NCBI GenBank assembly: GCA_949292785.1
Contig: CASFBK010000002.1
Location: 1 to 64,000, forward strand
From: an uncultured Eubacteriales bacterium
GTDB lineage: Bacteria > Bacillota > Clostridia > Lachnospirales > Lachnospiraceae
Length of the DNA: 64,000 nucleotides
Reading direction: 5' to 3'
The number at the start of each line of letters is the position of its first letter. Positions within the stretch are counted from its first letter, which is position 1. Of the stretch, positions 8,265 through 16,716 are shown piece by piece. Below the pieces are notes generated by a model. It saw nothing but the letters and a program-made list of their open reading frames with translations, ran no database searches and had not been told where the DNA came from. The translations under genes and the position numbers were made by a program.

Positions 8265-9433
8265 GAAATCCATTATCAGAACGCATTGTAGAAATTCCTT
8301 TTTCCGGCATCCGAAAGTTTTTTGATATTGCAGCAGAGATGACAGACGTGATTTCTCTTGGAGTAGGAGAGCCGGATTTTGATACGCCATGGCATATCAG
8401 AGATGAAGGAATCTATTCGTTGGAAAGAGGAAAAACTGCATATACTTCTAATGCAGGATTAAAGGAATTAAAAATTGAGATTGCAAAATATTTAGAACGA
8501 AGATTTCAGGTATCTTATGATTATAATACGGAAATGATGATTACGGTAGGTGGCAGTGAGGCCATCGATATGGCAATGCGCGCCATGTTAGACCCGGGGG
8601 ACGAGGTGCTGATTCCACAGCCAAGCTATGTTTCCTATGTACCTTGTGCCACACTTGCAAACGGAACACCGGTCATTATTAATCTAAAGGAAGAGAATGA
8701 ATTTCGGCTTACCGCAGAAGAATTAGAGGCAGCAATTACGCCAAAGACAAAAGTTTTGGTACTGCCATTTCCGAATAATCCTACCGGAGCAATTATGGAA
8801 CGCAAGGATTTAGAAGCCATTGCAGAAGTGGTAAGAAAGCATGATTTGTATATCATCAGTGATGAGATTTATGCGGAATTGTCTTACTTAGAGGACCATG
8901 TCACCATTGCTTCTTTGCCTGGAATGAGGGAACGTACGGTGCTTATCAACGGATTTTCCAAATCATATTCCATGACGGGATGGCGCCTTGGATATGCCTG
9001 TGCACCTAAGCTTATCTTAGAGCAGATGTTAAAAATTCATCAGTATGCCATTATGTGTGCGCCTACTACCAGTCAGTATGCGGCAGTAGAAGCGGTGCGT
9101 AATGGGGATGAGGATGTGGCTGCCATGCGGGAAGAATATAACGGAAGACGCCGTTATCTGATGCATCGTTTCAAGGAAATGGGATTACAGTGCTTTGAGC
9201 CTTATGGCGCATTTTATGCATTTCCAAGCATTCAGGAATTTGGTCTCACCTCCGATGAATTTGCCACCAGAATGTTAAAGGAAAAGAAAGTCGTTGTTGT
9301 GCCGGGAACTGCATTTGGTGACTGCGGCGAAGGATTCCTTAGAATTTCCTACGCTTATTCTCTGGAGCAGTTGAAAGAGGCATTAGACCGAATGGAAGAA
9401 TTTGTAACAGAGCTGCGGGCACAGAAAAAATAA
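8261..9433 (+). CDS. Class I/II PLP-dependent aminotransferase (aspartate/aromatic type)
   Basis: A 390-aa fold-type I aminotransferase. The PLP-binding Lys lies in NGFSKSYSMTGWRLGYA (about residue 232). The upstream substrate and cofactor elements are FPNNPTGA and SDEIYAEL, and the C-terminal carboxylate-binding Arg is in FLRISYAYS. It resembles the PatA/AspC-like group; the amino-acid preference cannot be read from sequence. It is coupled to the preceding Lrp-family regulator by a 4-bp overlap. TrmL follows after 36 bp. Confidence 0.88.
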   Translation: MRNPLSERIVEIPFSGIRKFFDIAAEMTDVISLGVGEPDFDTPWHIRDEGIYSLERGKTAYTSNAGLKELKIEIAKYLERRFQVSYDYNTEMMITVGGSEAIDMAMRAMLDPGDEVLIPQPSYVSYVPCATLANGTPVIINLKEENEFRLTAEELEAAITPKTKVLVLPFPNNPTGAIMERKDLEAIAEVVRKHDLYIISDEIYAELSYLEDHVTIASLPGMRERTVLINGFSKSYSMTGWRLGYACAPKLILEQMLKIHQYAIMCAPTTSQYAAVEAVRNGDEDVAAMREEYNGRRRYLMHRFKEMGLQCFEPYGAFYAFPSIQEFGLTSDEFATRMLKEKKVVVVPGTAFGDCGEGFLRISYAYSLEQLKEALDRMEEFVTELRAQKK

Positions 9434-9469
9434 TAGTAACAGCAAGCGATTGAAGGAAAAGAGAGAATT

Positions 9470-9973
9470 ATGGCAAAGCTGAACATTGTATTATATGAGC
9501 CGGAGATTCCGGCAAATACGGGAAATATCGGGCGAACCTGTGTTGCTACCGGGACAAGCCTGCACTTAATCGAACCCCTTGGATTTTCTTTAAGTGAAAA
9601 GGCAATCAAGCGTGCCGGAATGGATTACTGGAAAGACCTGGATGTAAAACGTTATGTAAACTGGGATGATTTCCTTCAGAAAAATCCGGGAGCTAAAATA
9701 TATATGGCAACCACCAAAGGACGCCATGTTTATACAGAAGTAAATTACGAACCGGACTGTTTTATCATGTTCGGAAAGGAAAGTGCGGGAATTCCGGAAG
9801 AGATTTTAAAGGAACACCCGGACACCTGTGTGCGGATACCTATGATAGGGGAAACACGTTCCCTGAACCTTTCGAATTCTGTTGCGATTGTACTGTATGA
9901 AGCATTACGACAGAATCAGTTTGACCATATGAAGTTAGAAGGGGAACTGCACCGGCTGAGCTGGGATGATTAG
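9470..9973 (+). CDS. trmL: tRNA (cytidine(34)-2'-O)-methyltransferase
   Basis: A 167-aa SPOUT methyltransferase of the minimal SpoU type, which methylates the wobble ribose of tRNA-Leu isoacceptors. The three conserved motifs are present: PEIPANTGNIGRTC near the N-terminus, MFGKESAGIPEEIL in the middle, and the knot motif MIGETRSLNLSNSVAI followed by LYEALRQ. The length is typical for the family. It precedes the ECF ATPase genes by only 9 bp and may be read with them. Confidence 0.93.
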   Translation: MAKLNIVLYEPEIPANTGNIGRTCVATGTSLHLIEPLGFSLSEKAIKRAGMDYWKDLDVKRYVNWDDFLQKNPGAKIYMATTKGRHVYTEVNYEPDCFIMFGKESAGIPEEILKEHPDTCVRIPMIGETRSLNLSNSVAIVLYEALRQNQFDHMKLEGELHRLSWDD

Positions 9974-9982
9974 GAGATAACC

Positions 9983-10834
9983 ATGAACTTTATTGAAGCC
10001 AGAAAATTAGTACATGAATATATCAGACGGGATGAAGAGGGAAACGTAGAAGGAATTGACACTGCACTAGACGGTGTAGACCTTGACATCCGACAGGGAG
10101 AATTTATTGCAGTGCTGGGGCACAATGGTTCCGGTAAGTCTACGCTTGCAAAGCATCTGAATGTTTTATTGGAAGCAAGCGGCGGTACCCTCTGGGTAGA
10201 CGGAAAAGATACCACCAAGGAAGAAAATCTATGGGATATCCGTAAAAATGCAGGAATGGTGTTCCAGAACCCGGATAACCAGATTATTGCAAGTGTAGTA
10301 GAAGAAGATGTGGCATTCGGACCGGAAAACATTGGTGTTCCTACCGATGAAATCTGGAAAAGAGTGGAAAACAGCCTGAAGTCCGTAGGGATGATTCAGT
10401 ATCGGGAACATTCTCCCAATAAACTCTCCGGCGGGCAGAAACAGCGTGTTGCCATTGCAGGTGTTATGGCGATGGAGCCAAAGTGTATCGTATTGGACGA
10501 GCCAACCGCTATGCTTGACCCCAATGGACGCAAAGAGGTATTAGATGCAGTAGAGCGGCTGAATAAGGAAAAAGGCGTTACGGTCATCCTGATTACACAC
10601 TATATGGAAGAAGTCATTCGGGCAGATAGGGTTTATGTCATGGACAAGGGTAAGGTCGTGATGCAGGGAACGCCGAGAAGTATTTTTTCACAGGTAGAGA
10701 CCCTGAAGTCTTATCGCCTGGACGTACCCCAGATTACTTTGCTGGCATATGAACTTCGCAAAGCAGGATTAGAGATTCCGGAGGGAATCTTAACAAGACA
10801 GGAATTGGTGGATGCATTATGTCAATTATACTAG
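9983..10834 (+). CDS. ecfA1: ECF transporter ATPase subunit EcfA1
   Basis: An ABC ATPase of 283 aa for the energy-coupling-factor vitamin/metal importer core. Walker A is GHNGSGKST (about residue 46), the Q-loop is VFQNPDNQI, the signature is [16 protein letters not shown] and Walker B is [13 protein letters not shown]. The 16-bp overlap with the next ATPase and the downstream EcfT define a standard ecfA1-ecfA2-ecfT operon. No substrate-binding S component is encoded nearby. This is normal for group II ECF systems, in which one module serves several unlinked S components. Confidence 0.93.
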   Translation: MNFIEARKLVHEYIRRDEEGNVEGIDTALDGVDLDIRQGEFIAVLGHNGSGKSTLAKHLNVLLEASGGTLWVDGKDTTKEENLWDIRKNAGMVFQNPDNQIIASVVEEDVAFGPENIGVPTDEIWKRVENSLKSVGMIQYREHSPNKLSGGQKQRVAIAGVMAMEPKCIVLDEPTAMLDPNGRKEVLDAVERLNKEKGVTVILITHYMEEVIRADRVYVMDKGKVVMQGTPRSIFSQVETLKSYRLDVPQITLLAYELRKAGLEIPEGILTRQELVDALCQLY

Positions 10835-11679
10835 ATAAAGTGAATTATGTTTACAGTGAGAAAACTGCATATGAGATTCATGCCTTGAAGGACGTAAGTC
10901 TGAAAATCGAGGACGGAGAGTTTATCGGTATTATCGGACATACCGGTTCCGGGAAGTCCACCCTGATTCAGCATCTCAATGGTCTGGTAAAAGCTACTTC
11001 CGGTGGAATTTATTACAATGGACAGGACATTTACGATGAAGATTTTAATATGAAAGAACTGCGCGGTAAGGTGGGACTGGTCTTTCAATATCCGGAGCAT
11101 CAGCTCTTTGAGACCACCATTTTTGCAGATGTCTGTTTCGGTCCCCTGAATCAGGGATTGTCCAAAAAGGACGCAGAGCTTCGTGCCTTTACAGCCCTTA
11201 GAAGCGTAGGATTGCCGGAGGAATACTGGTATCAGTCTCCGTTTGAATTATCCGGCGGACAGAAGCGAAGAGTTGCCATTGCAGGTGTCCTTGCCATGAA
11301 GCCGGAAGTGCTGGTATTAGACGAGCCGACGGCTGGACTGGACCCACAGGGGCGCGATGAGATTTTAGACCAGGTGGCGAAAATGCATGAGGAACTGGGG
11401 ATGACCATTATTCTGGTATCTCACAGCATGGAAGATGTAGCAAAATATGTGGACCGGCTGATTGTAATGAATCACGGAAGCGTTATGTTAGACGGAACGC
11501 CAAGAGAGGTATTCCATTATTACCGGGAATTGGAAGAGGTGGGGCTTGCGGCACCTCAGGTCACATATCTGATGCATGAACTGCGAAAAAGAGGTATTCC
11601 GGTAGATGGCGAGGCGACCACATTGGAAGAAGCGAAAGCGTCTATTTTAAAATGCTTTCAGGAGCGAAAAAATAGGTAA
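10819..11679 (+). CDS. ecfA2: ECF transporter ATPase subunit EcfA2
   Basis: The second ECF ATPase, 286 aa, which pairs with EcfA1. It has Walker [11 protein letters not shown]-loop [11 protein letters not shown], signature [16 protein letters not shown] and Walker [14 protein letters not shown]. It begins inside the end of ecfA1. The last codons (QERKNR-stop) lie inside the first copy of a 38-39-bp tandem duplication that continues into the spacer before ecfT, so the present C-terminus may be recent. Confidence 0.93.
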   Translation: MSIILDKVNYVYSEKTAYEIHALKDVSLKIEDGEFIGIIGHTGSGKSTLIQHLNGLVKATSGGIYYNGQDIYDEDFNMKELRGKVGLVFQYPEHQLFETTIFADVCFGPLNQGLSKKDAELRAFTALRSVGLPEEYWYQSPFELSGGQKRRVAIAGVLAMKPEVLVLDEPTAGLDPQGRDEILDQVAKMHEELGMTIILVSHSMEDVAKYVDRLIVMNHGSVMLDGTPREVFHYYRELEEVGLAAPQVTYLMHELRKRGIPVDGEATTLEEAKASILKCFQERKNR

Positions 11680-11738
11680 ACTTGTGGAACGCTGACAGTA
11701 GAGCGAGAAATAGGTAAACCTGTGAAATGCTGACAGTA
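11662..11738 (+). repeat. Imperfect 38-39-bp tandem duplication at the ecfA2 3' end
   Basis: Copy 1 (11662-11700) and copy 2 (11701-11738) both begin GAGCGA and end CTGACAGTA, with a TAGGTAAAC core. A third partial GAGCGAAGAAAA start follows at 11739. The stop codon of ecfA2 lies in copy 1. Confidence 0.8.
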
Positions 11739-11769
11739 GAGCGAAGAAAAAGGAAAAGTAGGAAAGCAC

Positions 11770-12570
11770 ATGATAAGAGATATAACCATTGGACAATATT
11801 ATCCGGCAGATTCTGTGGTTCATAGGCTGGACCCAAGAGTAAAGCTTATGGCAGTTATTTTATATGTCATTTCGTTATTTACATTCCGGGGCATCTGGGG
11901 ATTTGTATTAGTGACCCTTGCGCTGGCAGGAATGATAAAACTTTCCAAGGTACCATTTCGGTTCATGGTAAAGGGATTAAAAGCCATTGTTATTATTCTG
12001 CTTATTACAGCATTATTTAACCTGTTTTTGACACCGGGCGAAACCTGGGTTACGGTCTGGAAGCTGACCATTACAAAGGAAGGTCTGAAAAGTGCGGTAT
12101 TTATGGCAATTCGTTTGATTTATCTGATACTTGGTACCTCAACGCTGACTTTGACGACTACGCCAAATCAGTTGACAGATGGAATGGAAAAGGCGCTAAG
12201 TCCTTTCAACAAAATACATGTGCCGGTGCATGAGGTCGCCATGATGATGTCCATTGCCCTCAGGTTTATTCCGATTTTGATTGAAGAAACGGATAAGATT
12301 ATGAAGGCGCAGATTGCCAGAGGCGCAGACTTTGAAAGTGGAAATCTGATGAAAAAGGCAAAGGCAATGGTGCCGCTGTTAGTACCGCTTTTCATTTCTG
12401 CATTCCGACGGGCAAATGACCTTGCGCTGGCAATGGAAGCCCGCTGTTATAACGGCGGTGCAGGCAGAACCAAGATGAAGCCATTAAAATATAAAAAAGC
12501 AGATTTGGCGGCATATGGAATAATGCTTGGATATATTGTCATGGTAATTCTTCTACGGGTATTACTATAA
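11770..12570 (+). CDS. ecfT: ECF transporter transmembrane subunit EcfT
   Basis: The 266-aa membrane scaffold linking EcfA1A2 to S components. Hydrophobic segments lie at about residues 27-47, 50-66, 72-90, 110-125 and 245-265. The two cytoplasmic coupling-helix motifs are visible as QIARGADFESG (about 182-192) and EARCYNGGAGRT (about 223-234). The N-terminal signature IGQYYPADSVVHRLDPRVK is typical. A 90-bp gap containing a tandem duplication separates it from ecfA2. Confidence 0.93.
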   Translation: MIRDITIGQYYPADSVVHRLDPRVKLMAVILYVISLFTFRGIWGFVLVTLALAGMIKLSKVPFRFMVKGLKAIVIILLITALFNLFLTPGETWVTVWKLTITKEGLKSAVFMAIRLIYLILGTSTLTLTTTPNQLTDGMEKALSPFNKIHVPVHEVAMMMSIALRFIPILIEETDKIMKAQIARGADFESGNLMKKAKAMVPLLVPLFISAFRRANDLALAMEARCYNGGAGRTKMKPLKYKKADLAAYGIMLGYIVMVILLRVLL

Positions 12571-12590
12571 TGATAAAATATGTGTAACGA

Positions 12591-12621
12591 AAAAGCAGGC
12601 AGGAGAAATCGGTCTGCTTTT
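12591..12621 (+). terminator. Likely terminator of the ecf operon
   Basis: A 10-bp stem AAAAGCAGGC / GTCTGCTTTT (one G-U pair) around an 11-nt loop, ending in TTTT. Confidence 0.55.
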
Positions 12622-12686
12622 CTGAAATTATATGATAGTATTCTGGTATATAATAGTATTCTGACAGGAAGCAGAAGGGAAGTTGT

Positions 12687-13427
12687 ATGAAACGAATAAA
12701 ACTGGTAGTAGCTTACGAAGGCACCAATTACTGTGGCTGGCAGATACAGCCAAGCGGGATTACCATTGAAGGAGTATTGAATAAGGCGTTATCGGAGCTT
12801 TTGAAAGAGGATATTAAAGTGACCGGGGCAAGTCGTACGGACTCCGGAGTTCATTCTCTTGGAAATGTGGCAGTGTTTGATACGGAAACCCGGATTCCTC
12901 CGGAGAAAATCTGTTATGCCCTAAACCAGCGGCTGCCGGAGGACATTGTAGTGCAAAGCTCCTGCGAAGTTGCGCCGGACTTTCATCCAAGACATTGTTA
13001 TAGTGAGAAAACCTATGAATATCGTATTTTGAACCGAAAAATTCCCATTCCGACACTGCGAAAGGATACTTATTTTTATTACCGCAATCTGGATGTGGAG
13101 AAGATGAAAAGAGCGGCGGCATATCTGGTGGGAACCCATGATTTCAAAAGCTTTTGTTCTATCCATACGGCAGTGGAGGATACGGTGCGAACGATTCTCT
13201 CCTGCGAGGTAGAAAAGTCTTTGCAGGATATTATTACCATTCGGGTCACAGGAACCGGATTTCTCTATAATATGGTAAGAATTATCGCGGGAACTATAAT
13301 ACAGGTAGGAATCGGGGAAAAGGAACCGGGGGATATCTTGGAGATTCTTGAAAAAAAAGACCGAAGTGCAGCAGGACCAACGGCTCCGGCGCATGGACTT
13401 ACCATGATTGGGATTGTTTATAAATAA
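12687..13427 (+). CDS. truA: tRNA pseudouridine(38-40) synthase
   Basis: A 246-aa TruA enzyme that isomerises uridines 38-40 in the anticodon stem. The catalytic Asp is residue 52 in GASRTDSGVHSLGN, and the conserved YEYRI and GTGFLYNMVRIIAGT motifs follow. The ATG at 12687 has an AGAAGGGAAG ribosome site. Just upstream an 11-bp direct repeat ATAGTATTCTG (12635-12645 and 12653-12663) overlaps a TATAAT box (12649-12654). It is followed, after the L13 leader, by rplM-rpsI, the common order in Firmicutes. Confidence 0.94.
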   Translation: MKRIKLVVAYEGTNYCGWQIQPSGITIEGVLNKALSELLKEDIKVTGASRTDSGVHSLGNVAVFDTETRIPPEKICYALNQRLPEDIVVQSSCEVAPDFHPRHCYSEKTYEYRILNRKIPIPTLRKDTYFYYRNLDVEKMKRAAAYLVGTHDFKSFCSIHTAVEDTVRTILSCEVEKSLQDIITIRVTGTGFLYNMVRIIAGTIIQVGIGEKEPGDILEILEKKDRSAAGPTAPAHGLTMIGIVYK

Positions 13428-13449
13428 GACAATAAATGAAAAATACCCA

Positions 13450-13478
13450 TTGACACGCACGAGTCCGTGTAATATAAT
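13450..13478 (+). promoter_or_regulatory. Consensus sigma-A promoter of rplM-rpsI
   Basis: TTGACA (13450-13455), a spacer of exactly 17 bp, then TATAAT (13473-13478): both boxes match consensus. The start site near 13485 leaves a long leader of about 220 nt before rplM. Confidence 0.85.
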
Positions 13479-13484
13479 AGAGCA

Positions 13485-13704
13485 GTATGGCGAGTTAGAA
13501 ATGCAAGCCTTACCCCGGCGAAGCGTTTTTACTTTGAGGTACAAAGAAAAATGTAAATGGTGTGAAAATGATAGAACGGATGAATTTCAACTTGGGGAAA
13601 ATTCACTGAGATAAGCCGGAAAAATCGCAAGTGCAGTTTGGAAGGCATTTGGACGGCATTCGGATATCAGAGTAACATTGTAAAATTCAAGGAGGTAACA
13701 TTCA
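13485..13704 (+). promoter_or_regulatory. Leader of rplM-rpsI, possible L13 ribosomal-protein autoregulatory RNA
   Basis: An untranslated stretch of about 220 nt between the promoter and rplM. One clear hairpin is TGAATTT / AAATTCA (13581-13605) with an 11-nt purine-rich loop. AAGGAGG precedes the rplM start. L13 leaders that bind the L13 protein are known in low-GC Gram-positives; position and length fit, but I could not match the consensus by eye. Confidence 0.4.
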
Positions 13705-14133
13705 ATGAAAACTTTTATGGCCAGCCCGGCAACAATTGAAAGAAAATGGTATGTAGTTGATGCTGAAGGAAAGACATTAGGACGTTTGGCATCTGAAGTA
13801 GCAAAGGTATTAAGAGGAAAGAACAAAGCAATCTACACTCCTCACATTGATACCGGAGATTACGTTATTGTAGTAAATGCAGAGAAGATTAAAGTAACTG
13901 GTAAGAAATTAGACCAGAAGATTTACTATCATCACTCCGATTATGTAGGTGGAATGAAAGAGACCACTTTAAAGGAAATGTTAGCTAACAAACCAGAAAG
14001 AGTTATCGAACTTGCTGTTAAGGGAATGCTTCCAAAAGGACCTTTAGGAAGACAGATGTATAAGAAGTTATTCGTATACGCAGGACCGGAACACAAACAC
14101 GAAGCTCAGAAACCAGAAGCTTTAACATTTTAA
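13705..14133 (+). CDS. rplM: 50S ribosomal protein L13
   Basis: A 142-aa L13 protein of the large subunit, of standard length. Recognisable segments are [34 protein letters not shown] and [22 protein letters not shown] precedes the ATG. It is co-transcribed with rpsI, 17 bp downstream, from the consensus promoter at 13450-13478. Confidence 0.98.
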   Translation: MKTFMASPATIERKWYVVDAEGKTLGRLASEVAKVLRGKNKAIYTPHIDTGDYVIVVNAEKIKVTGKKLDQKIYYHHSDYVGGMKETTLKEMLANKPERVIELAVKGMLPKGPLGRQMYKKLFVYAGPEHKHEAQKPEALTF

Positions 14134-14150
14134 TCAGGAGGTAAAATAAG

Positions 14151-14543
14151 ATGGCTAATACAAAGTATTACGGAACAGGAAGAAGAAAAAAATCTATCGC
14201 CAGAGTATATTTAGTACCTGGAACCGGTAAGGTTACAATTAATAAAAGAGACATTGACGAATATTTAGGATTAGAGACCTTAAAGGTTATCGTTCGTCAG
14301 CCATTGGTTGCAACAGAAACAGTTGATAAGTTTGACGTTTTGGTAAACGTTAAGGGTGGCGGATACACAGGTCAGGCAGGCGCTATCAGACATGGTATCG
14401 CAAGAGCATTACTTCAGGTAGATGCTGAATACAGACCAGTTCTTAAGGCAAACGGCTACTTAACTCGTGACCCAAGAATGAAAGAAAGAAAGAAATACGG
14501 TCTCAAAGCTGCACGTCGTGCTCCTCAGTTCTCAAAGAGATAG
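14151..14543 (+). CDS. rpsI: 30S ribosomal protein S9
   Basis: A 130-aa S9 protein of the small subunit. It has the N-terminal [16 protein letters not shown], the central [19 protein letters not shown] and the basic tail [18 protein letters not shown] that reaches the P-site tRNA. AGGAGG precedes the ATG. A strong terminator follows. Confidence 0.98.
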   Translation: MANTKYYGTGRRKKSIARVYLVPGTGKVTINKRDIDEYLGLETLKVIVRQPLVATETVDKFDVLVNVKGGGYTGQAGAIRHGIARALLQVDAEYRPVLKANGYLTRDPRMKERKKYGLKAARRAPQFSKR

Positions 14544-14570
14544 GAAATTTCACATTTATATTGCAGAAGA

Positions 14571-14600
14571 CCCGCAAACGTCAAGTTTGCGGGTTTTTTT
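14571..14600 (+). terminator. Rho-independent terminator of rplM-rpsI
   Basis: A perfect 9-bp stem CCCGCAAAC / GTTTGCGGG with a 5-nt loop, followed by seven T. Confidence 0.92.
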
Positions 14601-14601
14601 A

Positions 14602-14655
14602 CTCTATAGGAAATATCGTGTTGTGTTAAAGCGTAAAATTGTGATTCCTATAGAG
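14602..14655. repeat. Short inverted-repeat element, copy 1
   Basis: A 54-bp unit bounded by 11-bp inverted ends CTCTATAGGAA and TTCCTATAGAG, with a shared core GTGTTGTGTTAAAG. The same unit recurs at 14763. Both copies are followed by CAAAAAGC. No transposase is present; it resembles a MITE or intergenic repeat. Confidence 0.7.
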
Positions 14656-14762
14656 CAAAAAGCACTCCGTGCAGGATGCGCACTCGCACAAGTGGAATTA
14701 TGTCGCAAGCGACTGTGCTCGGCAATGTATATTCGCGAGAGTGTGCGGAGCACACTTTGTTC

Positions 14763-14819
14763 CTCTATTATAGGAAATACCGTGTTGTGTTAAAGTGTAA
14801 AATTGTGATTCCTATAGAG
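14763..14819. repeat. Short inverted-repeat element, copy 2
   Basis: A 57-bp copy of the 14602 unit, with a 3-bp insertion in its left end (CTCTATTATAGGAA) and a nearly identical core and right end. It ends 10 bp before the stop of the minus-strand LysR gene. The 107 bp between the copies contain further small inverted repeats (for example GCACTCCGTGC) and no gene. Confidence 0.7.
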
Positions 14820-14828
14820 CAAAAAGCG

Positions 14829-15740
14829 TTACAGCGTCGCTTTGTGGCAAATCTTAAAATAATGGATGAAGTCTTTCATATAAGAGGTCAAGTATTTATT
14901 TTGATGATAAATAAGATAATATGTTCTTGTTAATTGACATTCCTTAATATTCAGACTTATTAATGGAGTGTTAGCAAGTAATTCCTTTGCTAACTTTTCC
15001 GAAAGAAATAAAATACCTGCTCCGCTGAGACATAGGTTAATCAGAGAGTGGTTACTGATGCTCTCGGCGGCAATGACAGAAGAAACATGATAACTGTAGA
15101 AAGTATTATCAACAATATGGCGCAATCCACTTCCTGGTTCACGGACTAATATAGGGAGATGCGAAAAATCTGATATGGAACATGTAGCAGTGGTATCGGA
15201 TTTTGGGGCGTAAGAAAAATATTTTTGAAAATACTTTTCGGAACATACAGGTATTATGTTTTCTTTTTGTATAAGATGAGATTTGATTTTCGCATGAGTG
15301 TCAGGATTATCAATAATGGCAAAATCAAGATTATTTAATAACAGTTCTTCTTCAATTTGTTTGGAATTCTGCGTTTTTATATATAATGGAATATCCGGAT
15401 GAAGTTCGACAAAACCAGATATAATATCAGGCAGATAATTTTCAGAGAAAGTAACATTACAGCCAATACGAATAGGGGAAGGTGCAGAATCCTGGATGAC
15501 TTGTCTGATTTCGGTAAATTGCAGAAGAATGTTATTTGCATAATTTAAGAGTATCTCACCGGCAGAGGTGATATAAATACGTCTGTTCATTCTTTCAAAT
15601 AATTTTACATTATAAAATACTTCTAATTCTTTTATGGCATTACTTACGGCGGGCTGAGCCATATTCAGATTTTCTGCGGCTTTGGTGATGCTGTTCGCGC
15701 GGCATACTTCGACGAATATCTTCAAATGTCTGATTGTCAT
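14829..15740 (-). CDS. LysR-family transcriptional regulator
   Basis: A 303-aa LysR regulator. The N-terminal winged HTH (about residues 1-60: ENLNMAQPAVSNAIKELE) is followed by a linker helix and a two-lobed periplasmic-binding-like effector domain (about 90-295). It is divergent from the TauE/anSME-like pair, with a 155-bp AT-rich spacer containing a 10-bp dyad. It therefore probably controls those genes. The effector is unknown. The 3' end abuts the inverted-repeat element at 14763-14819. Confidence 0.88.
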   Translation of the reverse strand: MTIRHLKIFVEVCRANSITKAAENLNMAQPAVSNAIKELEVFYNVKLFERMNRRIYITSAGEILLNYANNILLQFTEIRQVIQDSAPSPIRIGCNVTFSENYLPDIISGFVELHPDIPLYIKTQNSKQIEEELLLNNLDFAIIDNPDTHAKIKSHLIQKENIIPVCSEKYFQKYFSYAPKSDTTATCSISDFSHLPILVREPGSGLRHIVDNTFYSYHVSSVIAAESISNHSLINLCLSGAGILFLSEKLAKELLANTPLISLNIKECQLTRTYYLIYHQNKYLTSYMKDFIHYFKICHKATL

Positions 15741-15786
15741 CTTTTTTGCTCCTTTCCTGTTAAGGTTTTTTGAAAAAACATAATTA

Positions 15787-15819
15787 AAATATTATGTATT
15801 ATATATTAACATAATAATT
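15787..15819. promoter_or_regulatory. Candidate LysR operator
   Basis: Arms AAATATTATG (15787-15796) and CATAATAATT (15810-15819) are inverted repeats matching at 9 of 10 positions with a 13-bp centre. They lie between the divergent LysR and TauE genes. Confidence 0.45.
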
Positions 15820-15895
15820 GAAATATGAAAATGCAAAAAATATAATTTAATAAAAAGGAGAAGTAAATAAAAAAGAGAAGTAGAGGATTACAAAA

Positions 15896-16687
15896 ATGGG
15901 TTATTTGAGTTTTATGATATGTTTTTTGGCCTCTGTAATTGGAGCTATTTGCGGAATTGGCGGAGGTGTCATTATCAAACCGGTGCTTGATGCATTTGAG
16001 GGAATGGATACCGGAACAATCAATTTTTTGTCCGGATGCACGGTGTTATCGATGACAACATATTCTGTAGCAAAAAGTAAAATAAGTGGAGAAAGCCATG
16101 TTAAGATAAGGACAGGCCTGCCGCTGGCGATTGGGGCTGCTGCCGGCGGAATAGCCGGAAAATGGTTGTTTTCTTTACTGGAGGGAATGTATGAAAAACC
16201 AAATGTAATCGGGGAAATTCAAGCGGTTTGTCTGTGCCTCATTACAATAGGTACCTTATGCTACACAGTATTTAAGGAAAAAATAAAAACACATCATGTT
16301 GAAAACAGCATCGTTTGTGCTGTGATTGGAGCGTTTCTTGGAATAATATCGTCATTTCTTGGGATTGGAGGGGGACCTATTAATTTAGTGGTGCTTTTTT
16401 TCTTTTTCTCAATGAGTATAAAGGCAGCAGTAGAAAATTCTCTTTATATCATTTTCTTTTCGCAGCTGGCAAATTTAGGATGCAATATTATTACGAAATC
16501 TGTTCCCAACTTTACATATCATGTGTTAGTATGGATGGTAGTGGGAGGTATCCTGGGAGGAATCGTTGGAAGGAAAATTAATAAAAAAATTGATGAGGAG
16601 ACAGTGAATAAATTGTATCTTGGGTTAATGGTCGTGATTATTGTGATTAATATTTGTAATATTTATAAGTTTCATGGGATGGAGTGA
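15896..16687 (+). CDS. TauE/SafE-family membrane transporter
   Basis: A 263-aa integral membrane protein with about eight hydrophobic segments and the two family repeats marked by GAICGIGGGVIIKP (about residues 16-29) and SFLGIGGGPINLVV (about 152-165). Members export or import small sulfur- or carbon-containing anions such as sulfite or sulfoacetate; the substrate here is unknown. The stop overlaps an upstream GTG of the radical SAM gene. With the divergent LysR gene it forms a small transport and modification unit. Confidence 0.85.
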   Translation: MGYLSFMICFLASVIGAICGIGGGVIIKPVLDAFEGMDTGTINFLSGCTVLSMTTYSVAKSKISGESHVKIRTGLPLAIGAAAGGIAGKWLFSLLEGMYEKPNVIGEIQAVCLCLITIGTLCYTVFKEKIKTHHVENSIVCAVIGAFLGIISSFLGIGGGPINLVVLFFFFSMSIKAAVENSLYIIFFSQLANLGCNIITKSVPNFTYHVLVWMVVGGILGGIVGRKINKKIDEETVNKLYLGLMVVIIVINICNIYKFHGME

Positions 16688-16716
16688 TTTTAAGCGGAAA
16701 GAGAGGGAAAATAAGA

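Noticed and set aside
14518-14933. Two overlapping plus-strand frames containing a repeated peptide (VVLK-KIVIPIEQKAL)
   Set aside because: The repeat comes from the inverted-repeat element pair read through; no ribosome site, and they overlap the rpsI terminator and the lysR end.
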